A stretch of DNA of 64,000 nt. Source: Pseudomonas sp. URMO17WK12:I11. GTDB lineage: Bacteria; Pseudomonadota; Gammaproteobacteria; Pseudomonadales; Pseudomonadaceae. A program made the translations under genes and the position numbers. Shown here one piece after another: positions 26,196 through 34,363 of the stretch. The notes beneath the pieces were generated by a model. That model saw only the letters and a list, made by a program, of their open reading frames with translations. It was not told where the DNA came from and did no database searches. The DNA lies in assembly GCF_007677725.1 (NCBI RefSeq), contig NZ_VEDF01000001.1, positions 451,457-515,456 of the forward strand, given 5' to 3'. The first letter of the stretch is position 1. Each line of letters begins with the position of its first letter.

Positions 26196-26966
26196 TCACC
26201 ACGGGATCTGTTGCCCGTCCCAGGCCCAGAACCCGCCACTGTCCAGCGGCTCGACCCGGCTCACCAGGTCGAGCAGGCACTGCGCGGCAAAGCGCGTAGC
26301 GAACAGCTTGCCCGCTGGGACATTGGCTTGGAAAGGCCGCGACAGCTGAGTATCTGTCGTGCCAGGGTGCAAGGCCAACACCGTGGCCTGTGGATTGAGC
26401 CGCTTGAGCTCGATGCTCGCGGTGTGCAGTAGCTGGTTGAGCGCCGCCTTGCTCGCGCGATAGCTGTACCAGCCGCCCAGCCGATTATCGCCAATCGAGC
26501 CGACGCGGGCCGACAGGGCGGCAAAGGTTGTCGGCTGTTGACGCAGCAGTGGCATGAGGTGCTTGAGCAGCAGGATCGGCGCGAAGGCGTTGGTCGCAAA
26601 GCTCGCCTGCAGGCCGGCCAAGTCTAGCTGTGCCAGGGACTTCTCCGGCTTCGCACCGTCCTGATGCAGAATGCCCAGTGTACTGATGACCAGATGCAGG
26701 TGTTGGCTGACTTGCCTGATCTGCGTCGCCAAGGCGGCTAGCGCCTGCTCGTCACGCGCATCGCAGGCGATGACGATCAACCGCTCACCATGCTGCGCCG
26801 CCAGCGCTGCCAGTGCTTCGCTGTTGCCTGCGCTTCGCGATACGGCCCACAGGCGTGCCACGTCATCGCGTGCCAGCAGCATTTCGCACAGGGCCAGGCC
26901 TATCCCGGCGCTAGCGCCGCATACCAGTGCATCGGCAGTGCCGTCCAGATTGGGGATCAGACTCAT
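26196..26966 (-). CDS. Short-chain dehydrogenase/reductase (C-factor-like)
   Basis: A 256-residue SDR. The dinucleotide-binding loop is CGASAGIGLAL (about residues 17-27, a variant of TGxxxGIG). The catalytic tetrad can be read as Asn (SFATNAFAP), Ser (ALSARVGS), Tyr and Lys (YSYRASKAA). The GWYSYRASKAALN style and HPGTTDTQLSRPF tail fit the CsgA/C-factor group. GAGGT precedes the ATG. It would reduce or oxidise a carbonyl/alcohol using NAD(P)H; the substrate is unknown. Confidence 0.88.
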   Translation of the reverse strand: MSLIPNLDGTADALVCGASAGIGLALCEMLLARDDVARLWAVSRSAGNSEALAALAAQHGERLIVIACDARDEQALAALATQIRQVSQHLHLVISTLGILHQDGAKPEKSLAQLDLAGLQASFATNAFAPILLLKHLMPLLRQQPTTFAALSARVGSIGDNRLGGWYSYRASKAALNQLLHTASIELKRLNPQATVLALHPGTTDTQLSRPFQANVPAGKLFATRFAAQCLLDLVSRVEPLDSGGFWAWDGQQIPW

Positions 26967-27096
26967 TGGGGACCTCGGGTCAGGCGGTTGGGCAGGATGT
27001 TTTCATGCCGCTTGTCGCAACTGAGGCACTCAGCGGCGTTTGAGTTCCTCAGAGTTATAGGTGCGGATCGGCTGCACCGCAGATTGGAGAATTATC

Positions 27097-27432
27097 ATGG
27101 CGATCGATCACAACGGCCCTGACGCCCCGTACCCAGGGCCAGCCGAAGGCGACACCGAGCAAAACGCAGGCCACGGCTCAGGGCTTGAGCAGACGCCATC
27201 GGAGCCCAAGCAGGGTACAGGTGAGGCATGGTCGGCCAATCGTCCAGAGGACTGGAACCCACCACCGGGCAATCCGGGTTCCGATCAGGACTCTCAAGTA
27301 CCGCGTGACAACGGCACCGCGCGCACCCATGAAGATCCGCCGCTGCACAGCGACGACGATGCGCCCATCGAAGAGGAGCTCAAGGACGTCGAGGCGAACA
27401 ATTCGGTGTCCAGCGAGCATCCCAAGCCGTGA
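27097..27432 (+). CDS. Hydrophilic protein of unknown function
   Basis: A 111-residue protein starting MAIDHNGPDAPYPGP with GGAG 8 bp upstream; in-frame sequence before the ATG looks non-coding. It is rich in Asp, Glu, Pro, Gly and Asn (for example DWNPPPGNPGSDQDSQ), acidic, with no hydrophobic core, so probably disordered. I recognise no family. It diverges from the SDR gene and is followed 84 bp later by a secreted protein gene. Confidence 0.65.
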   Translation: MAIDHNGPDAPYPGPAEGDTEQNAGHGSGLEQTPSEPKQGTGEAWSANRPEDWNPPPGNPGSDQDSQVPRDNGTARTHEDPPLHSDDDAPIEEELKDVEANNSVSSEHPKP

Positions 27433-27516
27433 TAACCCGGTGACAGCGATGCAAAATTTGTCGCAATAGGCCCAGCCCGGCTAAGGTTGCTGGATAACCT
27501 AGCCGGAGTTACCCGA

Positions 27517-27978
27517 ATGCGGTTCTGCTGCCTGTTGCTTGCGTTGCTGTCGCTGCCCTTCGCCCACGCTGAGTCTGCCACACCCGTGGTGGGCGGATGG
27601 ACCTTGGTCGATCAGTTCGATCGCGCCTATACCCTGGATGACAGAACCCAAGTGGTCCTCATCGCCCGCAGCTTTTCCACTGCGCGCATGGTCAACCGCG
27701 CCATCGAGCAGGCGCCTGCCGGCTATCTAGACGAGCGCGCGGTGGTGTTCGTGGCCGACATCGCGCAAGTGCCCAGCATGGCGCAGGCGGTGCTAATTCC
27801 GTCCATGCGCTCAGCCAAGTACCGGATTCTGCTGGATCGTGAAGGGCGTGTGGCCGAGCGCTATGCAGGTGACCGCGACCAGGTTCAATGGCTGCAGTTG
27901 CAAGGTGGGCAGGTGGTGAGTGAGCGCAGGTTCACTGACTCCGCAGCGCTGAATCAGGCATTGGCTGAGCTTAAATAA
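27517..27978 (+). CDS. Exported thioredoxin-fold-like protein
   Basis: A 153-residue protein with a clear signal peptide (MRFCCLLLALLSLPFAHAES, cleavage after AHA). The mature part has the order WTLVDQFDRAYTLDDRTQVVLIARS, then SAKYRILLDREGRVAERYAG, which looks like an AhpC/TlpA-type thioredoxin fold without the CxxC pair. GGAG precedes the ATG at 27517. The role is unknown; perhaps a periplasmic partner or redox-inactive thioredoxin relative. Confidence 0.7.
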   Translation: MRFCCLLLALLSLPFAHAESATPVVGGWTLVDQFDRAYTLDDRTQVVLIARSFSTARMVNRAIEQAPAGYLDERAVVFVADIAQVPSMAQAVLIPSMRSAKYRILLDREGRVAERYAGDRDQVQWLQLQGGQVVSERRFTDSAALNQALAELK

Positions 27979-28119
27979 CCTTGATCATCCGGTGTTGACT
28001 CTGCCAGAGGACGCACAACCTCCAGGATTCAAGCTAGGCAGCCGGAACGGCCGGGCTGCAACGCAGCCCCGGCAGTATCAGCTACGCAGCCGATAGCCTG
28101 AGTTCCGCTGCACGCCTCT

Positions 28120-29001
28120 TCAGTCACCGCTTCGGCGCCCCGCCAGCGCCTGGACCACCTGCTCGGTGCCCGTCGTCAGCCCCGCCACGGCATCCTCGGC
28201 GTCGCTGTCGACTACCACCAGCTTCGCGCCGCTGGCCTCGATTATCTCAGCGAGCGCCGCATCGGGCTGCCGATGATCCAACACCAGCGCCACGTCCTGC
28301 TCCTTGAGTGTATCGGCCAATGCCTTGAGCGCCACCGCGTCCCATTTGCCGTCGGTGGGCAGCGGTTGCTCCACCACATCCAGGTTCAAACCACTGGCCA
28401 AGTATCCCAGGCGATCGGACAGGCTGACCACGCTGAGGTTGTCAGCCTCGGCCAGTTGCACCTGGCTGTTGGCGGTCAGTGTCAGCAACCGACGCTTGAG
28501 TTGCGCAAGGTTGTGCTGAATCGCTGACTTGTCGGCCGGCGCCAGACGTTCCAGGTCATTGGCCACGACATCGGCCATGCGCCCAAGATTGGTCGGATGC
28601 AGCCACGGGTACGCGGCATAGGCGTCGTCACCGTTCACCGCGATACCCGGCAAGGCGCCGTCGACCGGGCGCGCCGCGTCGATCTCGACGATGCGGATAT
28701 TGCTGCGCCGCGCCAGTGGATACAGCGGATCGTCGCGCCAAATCGAACGCACGCCGATCACCGCATCGGCCTGTTGTGCCGCCTTGGCCAGGCCGGCGGC
28801 GCCACGGCTGCTGAAGTACGAGGGCTGGCGGCTGGCCGGCAAGCTTGCAGGCGCTGCGCGGGTGAGCTGCACGGCGGTGCCCTCGAGCAAGGTGCTGGCC
28901 AGGCTATGGGTCACCGGCAAGGTGGTCAGTACCTGCGTGGCCGAGGCCAGCATGGGCAGGCCGGCGAGAGTGAGGGCGATAGTCAGGTGCTTCAGGTTCA
29001 T
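28120..29001 (-). CDS. fpvF: FpvF, periplasmic binding protein of ferripyoverdine system
   Basis: A 293-residue exported protein (signal peptide residues 1-21, ending ASA) of the ZnuA-like cluster A-I binding-protein fold, but lacking the usual His-rich loop: TTLPVTHSLASTLLEG at the start, HPTNLGRMADVVANDLERL in the middle. As the eighth gene of an operon ordered like P. aeruginosa fpvGHJKCDEF it corresponds to FpvF, which binds pyoverdine in the periplasm together with FpvC. The ATG overlaps the permease stop by 4 bp. Assignment rests mainly on gene order. Confidence 0.8.
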   Translation of the reverse strand: MNLKHLTIALTLAGLPMLASATQVLTTLPVTHSLASTLLEGTAVQLTRAAPASLPASRQPSYFSSRGAAGLAKAAQQADAVIGVRSIWRDDPLYPLARRSNIRIVEIDAARPVDGALPGIAVNGDDAYAAYPWLHPTNLGRMADVVANDLERLAPADKSAIQHNLAQLKRRLLTLTANSQVQLAEADNLSVVSLSDRLGYLASGLNLDVVEQPLPTDGKWDAVALKALADTLKEQDVALVLDHRQPDAALAEIIEASGAKLVVVDSDAEDAVAGLTTGTEQVVQALAGRRSGD

Positions 29002-29897
29002 GCCGGGTTTCCTTGCAAGCGTGGAACGAGGGCGCGGGCCAATGCGGCGAGGGCGAAGCAGATGCCAGCGACCAGGATGATCGCGGCACCCGATGGCACC
29101 GGCAGGTCCAGAACGATTGGCAGCAGGATGCCCAGCAAGGTGCTCAACGTGGCAATCACCACCGACACGAAGAAGAACCCCTTTAGCGATTGGCTAACCA
29201 GGCGTGCGGCGGCGGCCGGGATCACCAGCAAGGCACCGACCAGGATGGCTCCGATCACCTTGACCGCTGCGACTGTCACCAAGGTCACCAGCACCACGAA
29301 CAGGTAGTCCAGGGTCTTCACCGCGACCCCGCGTACGGCAGCCAGTTGCGGATTGAAGCTCGCGAGCATGATGCGGTTGTACAGCGGCAAGGCCAAGGCC
29401 AGCACCAGCACAGCGACGATGCCCAGGACCACCAGGTCTTGCCCGCTGACAGTCAGCACCGAACCGAACAGCACGTTTTCGAGGATGTGCACGTTGATCT
29501 TGCCTGCGAGCATCAACAGCAGGCTCGCGCCAAGGGCCAGGGATACCGAAAGGAACACGCCGATCAAGGTGTCCGGCGACAGCCCCGTGCGGTTGCGCAG
29601 AAAGTTGAGCAGAATGCCGAACAGCAGGCAGTAGCCGAACAGGCTGCCGTAGGGGCCGGTGTAGGGCTCGCCGAGCAGGATGCCGATGGCCACGCCGGTC
29701 AGCGCCGCATGGCCCACCGCCTCGGAGAAGAAGGCAAAGCGCTTGACCACCACCAAGGTGCCCAGCCCGCCGAGCACCGGCCCGATCATCAAGCCTGCGA
29801 GCAAGGCGTTGACCACGAAACCATAGGCCAGGGCCTCTGGCAGGTAACCGGCGCCGGCCCATTCCTGAATCAGCTGGCGAAATGCGTCGAAACTCAT
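28998..29897 (-). CDS. fpvE: FpvE, ABC-3 family metal permease
   Basis: A 299-residue membrane protein with about eight helices of the ZnuB/ABC-3 family. The start MSFDAFRQLIQEW is chosen because its ATG overlaps the ATPase stop by one base (TGATG); the open frame beyond is overlapping ATPase sequence. Motifs include EAVGHAALTGVAIG and a GALLVIPAAAARL segment. Partner of FpvD in the inner membrane. In P. aeruginosa the FpvCDEF transporter works with FpvGHJK to remove iron from ferripyoverdine in the periplasm and take the iron in. Confidence 0.85.
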   Translation of the reverse strand: MSFDAFRQLIQEWAGAGYLPEALAYGFVVNALLAGLMIGPVLGGLGTLVVVKRFAFFSEAVGHAALTGVAIGILLGEPYTGPYGSLFGYCLLFGILLNFLRNRTGLSPDTLIGVFLSVSLALGASLLLMLAGKINVHILENVLFGSVLTVSGQDLVVLGIVAVLVLALALPLYNRIMLASFNPQLAAVRGVAVKTLDYLFVVLVTLVTVAAVKVIGAILVGALLVIPAAAARLVSQSLKGFFFVSVVIATLSTLLGILLPIVLDLPVPSGAAIILVAGICFALAALARALVPRLQGNPA

Positions 29898-30643
29898 CAG
29901 GCAAGGCTCTCGCTGCGTGGGTGAACGGAAAACAGCCCGAGCAGCCGCTCGGGCGTCAGGGCTTCGGCTGGCGGGGCGTCGAACAACACCTGGCGACTCA
30001 GGCCGGTGACCCGGTCGGCCAGGCGCAGCACCGCCTCCAGGTCGTGTTCGATCCACAGCACCGTGGTACCTGCCTGGCGCCAGCTGTGCAGCAGCTGCTC
30101 GAACACCTGAATGCCCGCTTCATCGAGCGCCGACATCGGCTCATCGAGCACCAGCAATTGCGGTTCGGGAATCAAGCCTTGGGCCAGCAGCACACGCTGG
30201 CGTTCGCCGCCAGACAGCGCACCCATGCGGCGCTTGCGCTTGTCGAGCATGCCGACCCGCGCCAGTGCTGCATCGATCGCCGGCTGCACGCGCCGCGACA
30301 GGCCAAGGAAGGCCGGACGACGCTGGCACATGGCGGCCATGAAGTCGTCCACGGTCATCGGCAACCCACGGTCGAATTCCAGCGCTTGCGGTACGTAGCC
30401 GATGACCTGTTGATCGCCAGGCCAGTGCAGGGTCAGCTGACCCTGATGCGGCATCTGCCCGAGCAGCGTCTTGATCAGCGAGCTTTTGCCACCGCCATTG
30501 GGTCCGACGATGGCATGCACGCTGCCGGCCTCGACCGCGAAGTGCACCTGTTCGAGGATGCGCGTGCGGCCCAGGGTCAGGTCGATGCCGGCGAACTCGA
30601 TGCGCGGCCCGGCGGCCAGGCGCAATTGAGCGGCGGCGGTCAT
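29897..30643 (-). CDS. fpvD: FpvD, ABC transporter ATPase
   Basis: A 248-residue ATPase: Walker A GPNGGGKSS (about residues 48-56), signature LSGGERQRVLLAQ, Walker B LLVLDEP, and switch histidine in VLWIEHDLE. Related to ZnuC/metal-chelate ATPases. The ATG overlaps the fpvC stop by 4 bp and its stop overlaps the permease start, so the complex is translated as a unit. It powers iron uptake after pyoverdine release. Confidence 0.88.
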   Translation of the reverse strand: MTAAAQLRLAAGPRIEFAGIDLTLGRTRILEQVHFAVEAGSVHAIVGPNGGGKSSLIKTLLGQMPHQGQLTLHWPGDQQVIGYVPQALEFDRGLPMTVDDFMAAMCQRRPAFLGLSRRVQPAIDAALARVGMLDKRKRRMGALSGGERQRVLLAQGLIPEPQLLVLDEPMSALDEAGIQVFEQLLHSWRQAGTTVLWIEHDLEAVLRLADRVTGLSRQVLFDAPPAEALTPERLLGLFSVHPRSESLA

Positions 30644-31542
30644 GCGCGGTTCTCCTGAATGGCGCGCACCACGGTGTCGAGGTTGCGCTGCATCTCGACC
30701 TCGTACTTGTCCTTGGTGTACTCGCCATAGGAGATATGCGTCAGCGGATACAGGCGCACCCCCGACTCGCGCTGGATGGTTTCGACGTACGCCGAGGGGA
30801 AGTCCATCTCCGAGAAGATCACCTTGACGTCCAGCGCCTTGAGTTGGTCGATGGTTTTTTTCAGCTGTGCCGGGCTTGGTTCGATGCCGTGGGCCGGCTC
30901 GACCACAGCGGTTACCTCAAGACCGAAATCGCGCACCAGATAGTCATAGGCCGCGTGGATGGTGGCGACCCGGAACGTCGCTGCCGGCGCTTCGGTGACC
31001 TTGGCCAGGGCCTCGGCGCGCAAGGTGCGCAGGCGCTTGGCATAGGCGCGGGCATTTTGTGTGTAGAAGCGGGCGTTTTCCGGGTCGAGCTTGCCCAGCT
31101 CGCGGGCGATGTTGTTGACCTGGGCGATGGTGGTGCTGATCGACAGGAACGTATGCGGATTGACCACCTTGCCGGCACCGCGCGCAGCGATACCAGTGGC
31201 GGCCAGCAACGGCACGTTCTGGTTGGCCTCGATGGTGGCGATGGCGGGTTTTTCACTGGCGGCGATCATGCGGTCAGCGAAGTCGTCATGACCGACGCCG
31301 TTGAGTACGATCACGTCCAGCGTGCCGATCCGCTTGATATCTTCGGCGCGCGGCTCGTAGGCATGCGGGTTGAAGCCTGCAGGGATCAGCGGGACGACCT
31401 CGGCCTTGTCACCGACGATGTTGCTGACGTAACTGTAATAGGGGTGCAGGGTGATGCCGACGCGCAGGGGCTTGCCTGTGTCGGCCATGGCCAGTGCCGG
31501 CAGGGCGCAGGCCAGGAGCAGGGCGAGGGTTTTGCGAAACAT
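30640..31542 (-). CDS. fpvC: FpvC, metal-binding periplasmic protein
   Basis: A 300-residue exported protein (signal peptide residues 1-20, ALAMA) of the ZnuA/MntC fold. Metal ligands can be read as H in ITLHPYYSY, H in GFNPHAYEP, H in NPHTFLS and an acidic residue near EMDFP. AAGGA lies 6 bp before the ATG. A generic annotation would be zinc-binding protein, but the operon order points to FpvC, which carries iron released from ferripyoverdine to FpvDE. Zinc or manganese binding is not excluded. Confidence 0.85.
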   Translation of the reverse strand: MFRKTLALLLACALPALAMADTGKPLRVGITLHPYYSYVSNIVGDKAEVVPLIPAGFNPHAYEPRAEDIKRIGTLDVIVLNGVGHDDFADRMIAASEKPAIATIEANQNVPLLAATGIAARGAGKVVNPHTFLSISTTIAQVNNIARELGKLDPENARFYTQNARAYAKRLRTLRAEALAKVTEAPAATFRVATIHAAYDYLVRDFGLEVTAVVEPAHGIEPSPAQLKKTIDQLKALDVKVIFSEMDFPSAYVETIQRESGVRLYPLTHISYGEYTKDKYEVEMQRNLDTVVRAIQENRA

Positions 31543-31557
31543 GGGAAATCCTTGGGT

Positions 31558-32157
31558 TCAATGGCGGTGTTCGCGGGTGACCCCGGCGTCGTAGTGGCTG
31601 ACCACCTGCTGCCAGCCCGCATCGATCAGGGCTGCTGGCTCGAAGGTCGTGATTGGATCGGCTGCGCCATCGCGGCGTAGCCAAATGTCGACCTCGCCGG
31701 TGGTGTCGTGCGGCACGATCATCAGAAAGCTGCCCGCCACTCGCGGCGCCTGGCTGTGGCCCAGGTAAGCGCCGCTGGGCAGCCACTGCCAGTGATGGTC
31801 ACCGCGGCTCTGGCTGCCCGCGTCGTCCACGAACGGCGGCAGCGCTTCGCCGGCCAAGGTGGCGACGCTGGGCACGCTGCCGGTGTCCTCGCGCAGCAGC
31901 TGAATTTCATCGAAGGCCACCCTCAGGTCGGTGTAGATGCCCTGTTCGGCGGCGCTCAAGTCGCGGCGCGCGTCGATCTGGTGGCCGGCGATGGTTTGTT
32001 CGTCCTGGCGCTCACCGCGCAGCATGACCACGCTGGCGGAGAGGGCGACGATCAACAGGCTGATCAGCAACACGTAGAGCGTCTCATGGCCAGCACCGGC
32101 CGGGCGTACCACTTGGCTGTGGTGAGGGGTGGGGCGGTTCATGGCAGCGCGGCTCAT
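31558..32157 (-). CDS. fpvK: FpvK, membrane-anchored DUF6162 protein
   Basis: A 199-residue protein with one membrane helix at about residues 28-48 (LYVLLISLLIVALSASVVML) and a periplasmic remainder rich in His (GDHHWQWLPSGAYLGHSQ) ending in HYDAGVTREHRH, which might handle metal. It matches what I recall as DUF6162, found with such transporters. The ATG overlaps the previous stop by 4 bp, and fpvC follows 15 bp on. As the fourth gene it is FpvK by position; its exact role is unclear. Confidence 0.72.
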   Translation of the reverse strand: MSRAAMNRPTPHHSQVVRPAGAGHETLYVLLISLLIVALSASVVMLRGERQDEQTIAGHQIDARRDLSAAEQGIYTDLRVAFDEIQLLREDTGSVPSVATLAGEALPPFVDDAGSQSRGDHHWQWLPSGAYLGHSQAPRVAGSFLMIVPHDTTGEVDIWLRRDGAADPITTFEPAALIDAGWQQVVSHYDAGVTREHRH

Positions 32158-32474
32158 GGTTGGGCGATGTCGGCGTGGTCGACTTCTACCACGTGACCAG
32201 GGCCTGCATCGAACAGTACATAGAACTCCCCATCGGGGCGCTTGAAAGTCAGGCTCGAGTCATCGCCGAGCTTGCCGCCCACTAGCACTTGTTCGTCGTA
32301 GCCGATGACATCGAGCGTCACTCCCGGGGCACCACTGCCATCGGAAAAGCCGCCCGTGCACTTGACCTGCCCGCCCGCGAGCTCTTCGCACTCGCACATC
32401 GGGTTGTGGGCCAGCGCCGGGCCGGCAGCAAGCATCAGCAGGGGCAGGGCGAGCCTGCGCATCAGGTGTTTCAT
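32154..32474 (-). CDS. fpvJ: FpvJ, small exported protein
   Basis: A 106-residue exported protein: signal peptide about residues 1-22 (ending ALA), then a mature N-terminus with a cluster of possible metal ligands (HNPMCECEE) and a further Cys (KCTGGF). The body YDEQVLVGGKLGDDS resembles periplasmic metal-uptake accessory domains. It overlaps neighbours by 4 bp on both sides. By position it equals FpvJ, part of the FpvGHJK reductase complex. Confidence 0.72.
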   Translation of the reverse strand: MKHLMRRLALPLLMLAAGPALAHNPMCECEELAGGQVKCTGGFSDGSGAPGVTLDVIGYDEQVLVGGKLGDDSSLTFKRPDGEFYVLFDAGPGHVVEVDHADIAQP

Positions 32475-33010
32475 GGTTTGCCTCCTTGTTTTTCAAGCCA
32501 GGCGAGGGTCGCCGGCGATGCCTTGGCCAATGGCACCGACGCCTGGTGCATGCTGCCGTCCCAGCCTTCGATGGTGATCCAGATCTGCGCGTCGGTACGG
32601 GTGCGTGGCGGGATCGGCAGGTTGGTGATCATGCGGTACGGCGCGCCAAAGAAGATCGTGCCCGCCGCCCGCAGGCTGCGCGGCTTGCCGATACGCAGGT
32701 AGACCGCCTTGACGTCATTCACGCAGGCTTTGCACAGCGCGGCGTTGAACAGCTTGAAATGGCCGGCAGGTCCGTCGGCGCGGGGTGCTTCGTCACGCAG
32801 TTCGGCCAGGTCCAGGCTGTAGGGGCCTACGGCGATGGCGCTGATCGGGTTGGCGCCGAGCCCGGCGTCGCCGCGGAACAGTTTGGCGTCGGCAAAATAC
32901 TTGGGCATGAAGCCCAGGGGTATGAGGATCAGCAGGATGTTGAGGTGAAAGCGCCACTTCAGCCACCAGCTTTTCAACGAGCGAGGCGGCACAGCATGTG
33001 TCTGGTTCAT
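32471..33010 (-). CDS. fpvH: FpvH, membrane-anchored accessory protein
   Basis: A 179-residue protein with one N-terminal membrane helix (FHLNILLILIPLGFMPKYF, about residues 21-39) and a periplasmic domain containing a CKAC pair (FNAALCKACVNDVKAVYL), suited to a disulfide or metal. Translation is coupled by 4-bp overlaps to fpvG and fpvJ. By position it equals FpvH, which forms a complex with FpvG and FpvJ in P. aeruginosa. Confidence 0.75.
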   Translation of the reverse strand: MNQTHAVPPRSLKSWWLKWRFHLNILLILIPLGFMPKYFADAKLFRGDAGLGANPISAIAVGPYSLDLAELRDEAPRADGPAGHFKLFNAALCKACVNDVKAVYLRIGKPRSLRAAGTIFFGAPYRMITNLPIPPRTRTDAQIWITIEGWDGSMHQASVPLAKASPATLAWLEKQGGKP

Positions 33011-34200
33011 GGCTGCACCTCCAGGCGGCTGGGCTCAGCCGCAACCCGCGGCCCCCGTTCGCTGCGCTTGAGGGCGGCGGCGGTGGCCTGGGCCGTGCGC
33101 TTGGTCCAGATCAACAGGCCGCTGAACACCATCAAGGTCAACACCAGGCCGAAGAAGAACCACACCAGCTTGATCACCAGGCCGCCGAAGTCGCCGGTGT
33201 GCAGCGGGCGCATGGATTCGGTGACGAATTCCAGGGCGGAGCGGTCGCTGAGCAGGAACTGGCTGTCGACGGCGCGCGTATAAGGGTTGACCGAAGCGCT
33301 CTGGAACATCAGCGGATACCAGCCGCGTCCGCCCATTTCGATATGGCTATAGGCAGTCGCCGGCAGCGACACCGAGGTGATGTCCAGGCTCGGTATGGCC
33401 AAGCCAGCGATTCGCGCTGCCTCGTCCAGGTCGATGCGCGGCGCCGGGCCGCCATCGCTGCTCTGTGGCACCTGCTCGCGGGCGATCACCGGCACGATCG
33501 GTTCGCTGGAGATGGTGATCTGGTTATCGAACAGGATCGCCCGAATCAGGAACCAGATACTGGTGATGGATATCACGGCAATGAACCAGATCGACCACAC
33601 CCCGGCCAGGCGGTGCACGTCGCCCCAGAAGATCCGTGCACCCTGGCCCAGGCGCACCGGTTTGAAGAAGCCCTTCCAGAACTTCTTGTACACCACAAGG
33701 CCGGTCACCAGCGATGCCAGCATCGGCAAGCCGAGCAGCGACACCATGTACCAGCCCCAGCTGAAACCGCTGGTGAAGGGCACCAGCCACCAGCCGTGCA
33801 GGGCGCGGGTGAACGCCTCGAAGTTGAAGTCAGGCATCTTGCCCTGGATGACCCCGGTATACGGGTTGACATAGAGCGTAGGGCTCGAGCCATCGGCTCG
33901 GGTGACGTCGACGCGCAGGGCGAAGTGCGAGCCGTCGGGTTGGCTGATCGAGTTGATCGCCATGTCCGGCTCGGCCTGGTGCAAGGCATCGAAGACCTGC
34001 TGGAAGCTCAAGCGCTGCGTGGCACCGTCAGGCTTGCTGGCGCGCACATCCGGGTTGGCCAGCCAGACGATCTCCTGGCTGACCACGGCGAGCATGCCGG
34101 TGAAGCAGACGATCAGCACGAAGAACCAGATCGGCAGGGCGAGCCAGCTGTGCACCAGAAACCACAGCTTGGACTTGGATTTTTTCGGTGATTTGGCCAT
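33007..34200 (-). CDS. fpvG: FpvG, PepSY-domain ferripyoverdine reductase
   Basis: A 397-residue inner-membrane protein with four helices (about residues 13-34, 157-180, 208-228, 355-378) and PepSY-type periplasmic domains. Histidines such as H18 (LVHSW), the WGDVHRLAGVW motif and RPLHTGDFGG may bind haem or carry electrons. FpvG of P. aeruginosa reduces ferric pyoverdine so that iron leaves the siderophore. It is the first gene of the eight-gene operon, with a Fur-box-like site about 65-80 bp upstream. Confidence 0.87.
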   Translation of the reverse strand: MAKSPKKSKSKLWFLVHSWLALPIWFFVLIVCFTGMLAVVSQEIVWLANPDVRASKPDGATQRLSFQQVFDALHQAEPDMAINSISQPDGSHFALRVDVTRADGSSPTLYVNPYTGVIQGKMPDFNFEAFTRALHGWWLVPFTSGFSWGWYMVSLLGLPMLASLVTGLVVYKKFWKGFFKPVRLGQGARIFWGDVHRLAGVWSIWFIAVISITSIWFLIRAILFDNQITISSEPIVPVIAREQVPQSSDGGPAPRIDLDEAARIAGLAIPSLDITSVSLPATAYSHIEMGGRGWYPLMFQSASVNPYTRAVDSQFLLSDRSALEFVTESMRPLHTGDFGGLVIKLVWFFFGLVLTLMVFSGLLIWTKRTAQATAAALKRSERGPRVAAEPSRLEVQP

Positions 34201-34262
34201 CGGTCATTCTTCAAGAAAAGGGGCGAACACAGGCCCAACCAACAGGGGCTGTTCTTGAGAAG

Positions 34263-34281
34263 ACGAATGAGAATGGAAATC
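34263..34281 (-). promoter_or_regulatory. Fur-box-like site upstream of fpvG
   Basis: Three adjoining hexamers ACGAAT, GAGAAT, GGAAAT fit the repeated GATAAT description of a Fur box, giving 11 of 19 matches to the palindromic consensus by hand count. It is placed upstream of the fpvG start, where iron repression is expected. No PvdS box is seen here. Confidence 0.4.
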
Positions 34282-34323
34282 TTGCGAGATTAAATGCAAG
34301 CAAATATTTCAAAGGCCCGGGCA

Positions 34324-34348
34324 AGCAGGGCGCTCGAAGCGCCCTGCT
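34324..34348 (-). terminator. Probable pvdA terminator hairpin
   Basis: AGCAGGGCGCT (34324-34334) and AGCGCCCTGCT (34338-34348) form a perfect 11-bp stem with a three-base loop, 16 bp after the pvdA stop. The T-run on the minus strand is weak, so it may rely on stem strength. Confidence 0.5.
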
Positions 34349-34363
34349 GCCTGCAGGCCTCGG

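Noticed and set aside
28120..31542. Zinc (Znu) uptake system
   Set aside because: The linked PepSY protein, three envelope proteins and second binding protein follow the fpv order, and pvdA adjoins; no Zur-like site was seen.
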